Assembly: GCA_902492205.1 (NCBI GenBank)
Contig: CABUKU010000007.1
Span: 71,770-135,769, forward strand
From: an uncultured Bacteroides sp.
GTDB lineage: Bacteria; Bacteroidota; Bacteroidia; Bacteroidales; Bacteroidaceae
Length of the DNA stretch: 64,000 nt
Direction of reading: 5' to 3'
Part shown: positions 59,922-64,000 of the stretch, piece by piece
Position numbering within the stretch: the first letter of the stretch is position 1
How the letters are laid out: every line of letters begins with the position of its first letter
Program-made: the position numbers and the translations under genes
Notes under the pieces: model-generated
Seen by the model: only the letters and a program-made list of their open reading frames with translations
The model's database searches: none
What the model was told of the DNA's origin: nothing

Positions 59922-59982
59922 GGCTTCACCCCGAAACGGTTTGCTGCAACATGTTTCAGACAAGGTGAACGGGGTGAAGGCT
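59922..59982. repeat. right arm of a 60-bp MITE-like inverted repeat
   Basis: This 61-bp segment, from GGCTTCACCCC to GGGTGAAGGCT, is the inverted partner of 59485-59544. Together they define an element of about 498 bp in the convergent gap between the BspA-like gene and the GH10-like gene. No target-site duplication could be confirmed by eye, and no transposase is present. Confidence 0.72.
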
Positions 59983-60025
59983 GATTAAGTAAACTTGTTG
60001 ATAAGGTTATGAATGGGCAGATGCG

Positions 60026-61645
60026 TTAGTAAATAACTTCTTCTCCCACGATTCTGTCGTTTTTCAGATAAAGCACCTTATACACTCCTCCCTTAAGCCT
60101 GTCCATAGGGAGAGTTCCGGTATAAGGTTCGGAGAAAAGGACGGCACCCACCGCATCGGTTATGCAGATATAATCCGCATTTATCTTCTGCTTCTCTTGT
60201 TTAAGGGGAGGAGGAAGTTGTGCAGCGGTGCTTTCATTCCCATAACGGTCTATGGCTGTAACTGCATAATATCTTTTGGTATCCGCGCAACGGTAAGTCG
60301 TTTCTTTTGTCCCCGTGGCAATAATGTTTCCCGCCTGTTCCGTGTCTACGGGGTAGCGGTTGGAAGCATATACAACATAAACAGGTACATTTTGTGTATC
60401 GTTATCCGTTGAGGCTTGCCAGTTGAGATAAGCGTTCCCGCCTTCCCGTATGCAAGTCAGTGCGTGGGGAGTGGTTGGAGCAATGCTGTCCAGCCAGTGC
60501 ATGGCAGGCAGAAGGGCGGGTGTTTGATAGAACTTCCGTTTCAGCATGTCCGTGATTCCTTTGGTGTTGTTTTGCAAAAACTCCATGCGGTAATAAGCCT
60601 GTCCTGCCAAATGGTGGTCACGTGTAAAGTGGATTTCCCGTTCTATCTCGCCGAGCGGCCAATCCCTTTCCGACGGATGAAGGAAATAGATGCCGAGTCC
60701 GGGCACAACTTGCCGCCCGTTGCATTTTTCCTGCCAGTCGAGTGCGAAGGGGAAAAAGTTATTGCCAATGAAATACATCATGGGGAATATCATGTCCTGA
60801 ATACCTTCTTTTAACCAGCCTTGCGTGTCTTGGAAAACGGCATGATAACCGTTCCACCCGCCCGACGGGTAGCGCGAAGTGTCATTGTATTTGCCGATAG
60901 GCGAACTGCTCACTTTCACCCACGGCTTCAGTGCTTTGACTCCGGTGTAAATGTGACGTACAATGGCGGTTACATTATCTCGTCTCCATTGTGGCAGTTC
61001 TTTTCTTTTACCATATTTACGGTATGTGTCTGCATCGGGAAAGTTCTTCGGGTGGTCGGGGTAACGGATGTAATCGAGGTGTATTCCGTCCACATCATAG
61101 CGGGTGACTATTTCTTTTACAATGGAAAATAAATACTCTTTTGTTTCCGGCATGCCGGGGTTGAGAAACCATTCGTTTTTATATTGTTTGCACAAGGCAG
61201 GCTTTTTCTTGGTGACCGATTGCTTGCCAAGCGAAGCAACATGCTTGCGTGTGCCCAGTGGCATGGAAACCACCCATGCATGTAGTTCCAGCCCGCGCTT
61301 ATGGCATTCCTCTATGGCGAAAGCAAGCGGATCATATCCCGGATTTCTGCCTTCCTTTCCTGTGAGTATCTCATTGAACGGCTCTACCTTGGAAGGATAA
61401 AGCACATCTCCTCTTAATCTTGTTTGAAACAAAACCGTATTGAAATTGGCTGCTTTCAGCGAGTCGAGTATGTTGCACAAAGCTTGTTTTTGTCTGCGTA
61501 TGCCTGCTTCTGTGGTAGCCGGGGACTTAGGCCAGTCCAATCCGTAAGCAGTGGTGAGCCACACGGCACGTACTTCACGTTTTACCCCGCCAAATGCCGG
61601 CAAAAGGGTGACGAGAGAGAGAAGTAAGATAAATAATACACGCAT
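60026..61645 (-). CDS. GH10-like (GHL10) family hydrolase
   Basis: A 539-residue exported protein: signal peptide MRVLFILLLSLVTLLPAFGG, with the ATG at 61645 rather than an upstream TTG. The GHL10 TIM barrel follows, with REVRAVWLTTAYGLDWP at its start, FNTVLFQTRLRGDVLYPS, HAWVVSMPLG, and DVDGIHLDYIRYP, where the acidic residues sit as in DigH-type glycosidases. The C-terminal 100 residues form a fibronectin-like domain (ALTCIREGGNAYLNWQAS..., VYVVYASNRYP). DigH of E. coli cleaves denuded peptidoglycan glycan strands; a similar wall-remodelling role is possible but unproven. It is a single gene, converging on the MITE-like repeat. Confidence 0.9.
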   Translation of the reverse strand: MRVLFILLLSLVTLLPAFGGVKREVRAVWLTTAYGLDWPKSPATTEAGIRRQKQALCNILDSLKAANFNTVLFQTRLRGDVLYPSKVEPFNEILTGKEGRNPGYDPLAFAIEECHKRGLELHAWVVSMPLGTRKHVASLGKQSVTKKKPALCKQYKNEWFLNPGMPETKEYLFSIVKEIVTRYDVDGIHLDYIRYPDHPKNFPDADTYRKYGKRKELPQWRRDNVTAIVRHIYTGVKALKPWVKVSSSPIGKYNDTSRYPSGGWNGYHAVFQDTQGWLKEGIQDMIFPMMYFIGNNFFPFALDWQEKCNGRQVVPGLGIYFLHPSERDWPLGEIEREIHFTRDHHLAGQAYYRMEFLQNNTKGITDMLKRKFYQTPALLPAMHWLDSIAPTTPHALTCIREGGNAYLNWQASTDNDTQNVPVYVVYASNRYPVDTEQAGNIIATGTKETTYRCADTKRYYAVTAIDRYGNESTAAQLPPPLKQEKQKINADYICITDAVGAVLFSEPYTGTLPMDRLKGGVYKVLYLKNDRIVGEEVIY

Positions 61646-61743
61646 AAACAATAGAATTATAGGCAGGGCAAAGGTAATAATAAAAAAAGATAATAAATGA
61701 GTTCTTATTTTTAAAATTTAGTTATAATATAACGATAATTGCT

Positions 61744-61751
61744 TACTTTTG
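61744..61751 (+). promoter_or_regulatory. probable -7 box of the cstA gene
   Basis: TACTTTTG matches TAnnTTTG, 25 bp before the ATG. The upstream region has GTTATAATATAAC, a small palindrome, but no clear TTG. A divergent TACCTTTG box on the minus strand (61669-61676) may serve the GH10-like gene. Confidence 0.5.
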
Positions 61752-61775
61752 CGTTATTGTTAAAAATAAAACACT

Positions 61776-63200
61776 ATGATTACTTTTACTATAGCCTTGC
61801 TTTGTTTGGTGGCAGGCTACTTTATTTATGGGAGTTATGTAACCAAGGTATTTGGTCCCGATCCCAACAGAAAAACACCTGCCATAACAAAGGCAGATGG
61901 AGTGGATTATCTTCCGCTTCCCACTTGGAAAATCTTTATGATACAGTTTTTAAACATAGCCGGGCTCGGACCTATCTTCGGAGCTATTATGGGGGCAAAG
62001 TTCGGGACGGCTTCTTATCTGTGGATTGTCTTGGGAAGTATTTTTGCAGGGGCTACCCATGATTATCTGTCGGGAATGCTTTCTTTGCGGAATGGAGGCG
62101 AAAGCTTGCCGGAACTTGTGGGACGTTACTTGGGGCTTACAACCAAACAGGTAATGAGAGTGTTTACGGTGGTACTGATGGTTTTGGTGGGTGCGGTGTT
62201 TGTAGCGGGACCTGCCGAATTACTTGCCAAGCTGACTCCCGAACATCTCGACTTGAGATTTTGGGCGAGTGTAGTGTTCATTTATTATATATTTGCAACG
62301 TTACTGCCCATTGATAAGATTATTGGAAAAATATATCCGGTGTTTGCAATAGCCTTGCTGTTCATGGCGATAGGCATATTGGTTATGCTGTATTGGCATC
62401 ATCCGGCTTTGCCGGAGATTACGGGATGGGAGAGTTTGAAGAATACCAGTCCTTCCGGCATTCCAATCTTCCCGATGATGTTTGTGTCCATTGCCTGCGG
62501 GGCGATTTCGGGCTTTCATGCCACACAGTCGCCTTTGATGGCACGCTGCATGACGAACGAGAAATATGGCCGTCCTGTTTTCTACGGTGCAATGATAACC
62601 GAAGGTATTGTTGCGTTGATATGGGCTGCCGCTGCCACTTATTTCTTCCATAACAATGGAATGGGAGAGAGCAATGCGGCTGTCATTGTGGATAGCATTA
62701 CGAAGGAATGGCTTGGCACGGTGGGAGCTTTCCTTGCAATACTGGGAGTGATTGCAGCGCCTATAACTTCGGGTGACACGGCTTTCCGTTCCGCCCGTTT
62801 GATTGTTGCCGACTTTATGAACATAAACCAGAAACCGATATTCAAGCGGTTGATGATTTCCGTACCGCTGTTTGTTGTAGGGTTTATCATTCTCCAAATG
62901 GATTTTTCTGTTTTGTGGCGTTATTTTGCATGGTGCAACCAGACGTTGTCGGTGTTCACGCTGTGGGCTGTCACCGTGTTCCTTGCACGCAGCAATAAGA
63001 ATTACTGGATAACCCTGATTCCGGCATTGTTTATGACATCGGTGTGCACCACTTACATCTGCGTTGCTCCCGAAGGATTAAGCCTTGATGCTCCGCTTGG
63101 CTACGGAATAGGAATAGTCTCGGTGTTGGTCGGAGCAATGTGGTTTATGATATGGTATAAGAAACAAACTAAAGTATATGAAAAGATACAGAAAATCTAA
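61776..63200 (+). CDS. cstA: CstA-family peptide/pyruvate transporter
   Basis: A 474-residue integral membrane protein with about twelve helices. Family segments are present: GPDPNRKTPAITKADGVDYLP, TWKIFMIQFLNIAGLGPIFGAIMGAKFG, and GATHDYLSGMLSLRNGGESLPEL. CstA proteins import peptides or pyruvate during carbon starvation. This is the short form common in Bacteroidetes, shorter than E. coli CstA (about 700). The next gene begins within its last 23 bp, so translation is probably coupled. Confidence 0.93.
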   Translation: MITFTIALLCLVAGYFIYGSYVTKVFGPDPNRKTPAITKADGVDYLPLPTWKIFMIQFLNIAGLGPIFGAIMGAKFGTASYLWIVLGSIFAGATHDYLSGMLSLRNGGESLPELVGRYLGLTTKQVMRVFTVVLMVLVGAVFVAGPAELLAKLTPEHLDLRFWASVVFIYYIFATLLPIDKIIGKIYPVFAIALLFMAIGILVMLYWHHPALPEITGWESLKNTSPSGIPIFPMMFVSIACGAISGFHATQSPLMARCMTNEKYGRPVFYGAMITEGIVALIWAAAATYFFHNNGMGESNAAVIVDSITKEWLGTVGAFLAILGVIAAPITSGDTAFRSARLIVADFMNINQKPIFKRLMISVPLFVVGFIILQMDFSVLWRYFAWCNQTLSVFTLWAVTVFLARSNKNYWITLIPALFMTSVCTTYICVAPEGLSLDAPLGYGIGIVSVLVGAMWFMIWYKKQTKVYEKIQKI

Positions 63201-63417
63201 TTGGCTCACTATTCTGTTGCTTGTCTACGTAACGGCAATGGCAGTTTATCTCGTTCCTCGCAACACGGAAACCAGTGATACGGAAAAATACATAACCGTA
63301 GCTGTTTCCTATGTTATCGTACTGCTTTTGTGGTTTGTGCTGCGCAGGAAAGAAAAGTTGGCGGACGAGAGAAAAAAGGATTTGGAGAGAAGAAAGAATG
63401 AATTTCTAAATAAATAA
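63178..63417 (+). CDS. small two-helix membrane protein overlapping cstA
   Basis: A 79-residue protein with two membrane helices (about 8-24 and 38-55) and a strongly charged C-terminal tail (RRKEKLADERKKDLERRKNEF). The start codon lies 23 bp inside cstA, in another frame. A small subunit or regulator of the transporter is plausible from the overlap, but no family is recognised. Confidence 0.75.
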   Translation: MKRYRKSNWLTILLLVYVTAMAVYLVPRNTETSDTEKYITVAVSYVIVLLLWFVLRRKEKLADERKKDLERRKNEFLNK

Positions 63418-63441
63418 GTATAAACCGTAAAACGAGAAATT

Positions 63442-63930
63442 ATGAAAAAGTTAATAGCATGTTTGGCACTTTTGGTATGCACATTGGGCGCTCATGCTCA
63501 GTTTGAAAAGAATAAGTGGTTTGTCAATGCTTCGGCTACCGGGCTGGGATTGTCATATAGCGGTTCGGAGAAAACGCACTTCGGCTTCGATGCCAACGGA
63601 GGTGCTTTTGTAATGGACAATGTAGCCTTGCTGCTTAATCTGGGTGGCGATTATGCTAAGAATGCAATGGATGTAACTACCGTGGGAGTAGGCGGACGTT
63701 ACTATTTCGACAAAGTGGGAGTATTCCTCGGTTTAGGATTGAAGTATAAGCATTATGCTTGGGAAGGCTGGAAAGATAATGACTGTGCTTTGGGCATTGA
63801 GGCAGGTTATGCTTTCTTCCTTAGCCGCACGGTGACTATCGAACCGGCAGTTTATTATGACCAAAGTTTCAGCGACCACCATGATTATAGCAAGGTGGGC
63901 TTTAAGTTAGGATTCGGATTCTACTTTTAG
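63442..63930 (+). CDS. small outer-membrane beta-barrel protein
   Basis: A 162-residue exported protein with signal peptide MKKLIACLALLVCTLGAHAQ. The mature part has alternating beta-strands with aromatic girdles, such as WFVNASATGLGLSYSGSEKTHFGFDANGG and VGVGGRYYFDKVGVFLGLGLKYKHYAW, and an aromatic C-terminus, KLGFGFYF. It fits an eight-stranded barrel of the OmpX/OmpA-like kind, with unknown role. It is 25 bp after the small membrane protein gene and may belong to the cstA unit. Confidence 0.87.
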   Translation: MKKLIACLALLVCTLGAHAQFEKNKWFVNASATGLGLSYSGSEKTHFGFDANGGAFVMDNVALLLNLGGDYAKNAMDVTTVGVGGRYYFDKVGVFLGLGLKYKHYAWEGWKDNDCALGIEAGYAFFLSRTVTIEPAVYYDQSFSDHHDYSKVGFKLGFGFYF

Positions 63931-63946
63931 AGTTGATTTTAAATTT

Positions 63947-64000
63947 TCCCTCTTGAGAGACTGTGTAAAAACTAGTTTTTACACAGTCTCTCAAGAGGGA
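63947..64000. repeat. perfect 54-bp palindrome at the window edge
   Basis: Bases 63947-63973 are the exact complement of 63974-64000, with no loop (centre ACTAGT). It may continue beyond the window. It could act as a terminator for the preceding gene, as it contains T-runs, or be two abutting mobile-element ends; the GAGACTGTGTAAAAAC-like half resembles ends seen on Bacteroides insertion sequences, by recollection only. Confidence 0.6.

Noticed and set aside
59799..59984. 61-codon ORF in the MITE-like element
   Set aside because: It runs through the right inverted-repeat arm, has no family features, and has no promoter or homology that I can see.
61646..61651. TTG start adding two residues to the GH10-like protein
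   Set aside because: The ATG at 61645 directly precedes the signal peptide and is the usual start codon type.
1..64000. tRNA or rRNA genes
   Set aside because: Scanning for the GGTTCGAATCC-type T-arm with CCA-type ends and for rRNA cores gave nothing convincing on either strand.

Overview
The window looks like chromosomal DNA of a gut Bacteroides or close relative (Bacteroidales). The evidence is a SusC/SusD pair with an ECF sigma and FecR-type anti-sigma, DUF1735 and PCMD lipoproteins, lipoprotein signals of the type MKK...SC, Bacteroides-type promoters (TTG, then about 19-22 bp, then TAnnTTTG) and the absence of strong Shine-Dalgarno sites. I found no rRNA or tRNA gene, CRISPR array or complete insertion sequence.

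Layout. (1) 1-12.18 kb is the 3' half of a capsule/exopolysaccharide locus: truncated Wzx flippase, UDP-glucose dehydrogenase, a secreted family 8 polysaccharide lyase, three GT2s, a Wzy-like polymerase, a GT14, a GT4, a stand-alone LytTR protein, a three-repeat beta-trefoil-like protein, and a PHP-type CpsB/YwqE homologue that has lost its metal ligands. From the lyase to LytTR the DNA is strikingly AT-rich. A strong terminator closes the locus at 12.17 kb. (2) 12.2-17.3 kb is housekeeping: pdxH, a GlsB-like protein, an ABC-F ATPase and an M13 peptidase. (3) 17.4-23.6 kb is a CusCBA/CzcCBA-type metal efflux operon headed by a His/Cys-rich protein and bracketed by two related 22-bp repeat arrays. 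(4) 23.6-34.3 kb is a polysaccharide-utilisation locus with ECF sigma, anti-sigma, STN-containing SusC, SusD, a GH18 endoglycosidase and two DUF1735 surface lipoproteins; it resembles host N-glycan loci. (5) 34.4-40.4 kb holds a beta-barrel/PCMD pair, an L-cysteine desulfidase homologue, a SlyD-like FKBP, a MalY-like aminotransferase and a small secreted protein. (6) 40.7-47.0 kb is the ilvD-ilvB-ilvN-thioesterase-ilvC operon, preceded by a 24-codon Ile/Leu/Val-rich leader peptide and mutually exclusive antiterminator and terminator hairpins. (7) 47.1-55.6 kb carries a YugP-like protease, a mutarotase homologue, a beta-carbonic anhydrase, pyruvate:ferredoxin oxidoreductase, an AAA ATPase and an ATP-grasp protein. 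(8) 55.7-60.0 kb holds a gene remnant, a roughly 300-nt structured RNA leader ending in a terminator, a surface protein with collagen-like and BspA-type leucine-rich repeats, and a MITE-like inverted repeat containing a 21-22-bp array. (9) 60.0-64.0 kb has a GH10-like hydrolase, CstA, a small membrane protein, a beta-barrel and a perfect 54-bp palindrome at the window edge.

The observations I rate highest are the ilv leader-peptide attenuator, the three-arm structured leader before the BspA-like gene, the recurrent 21-22-bp intergenic arrays whose sequence differs between loci while the period is kept, and the catalytically dead PHP phosphatase beside the trefoil and LytTR genes. Everything comes from reading the sequence and from family knowledge; no database search or folding program was run.
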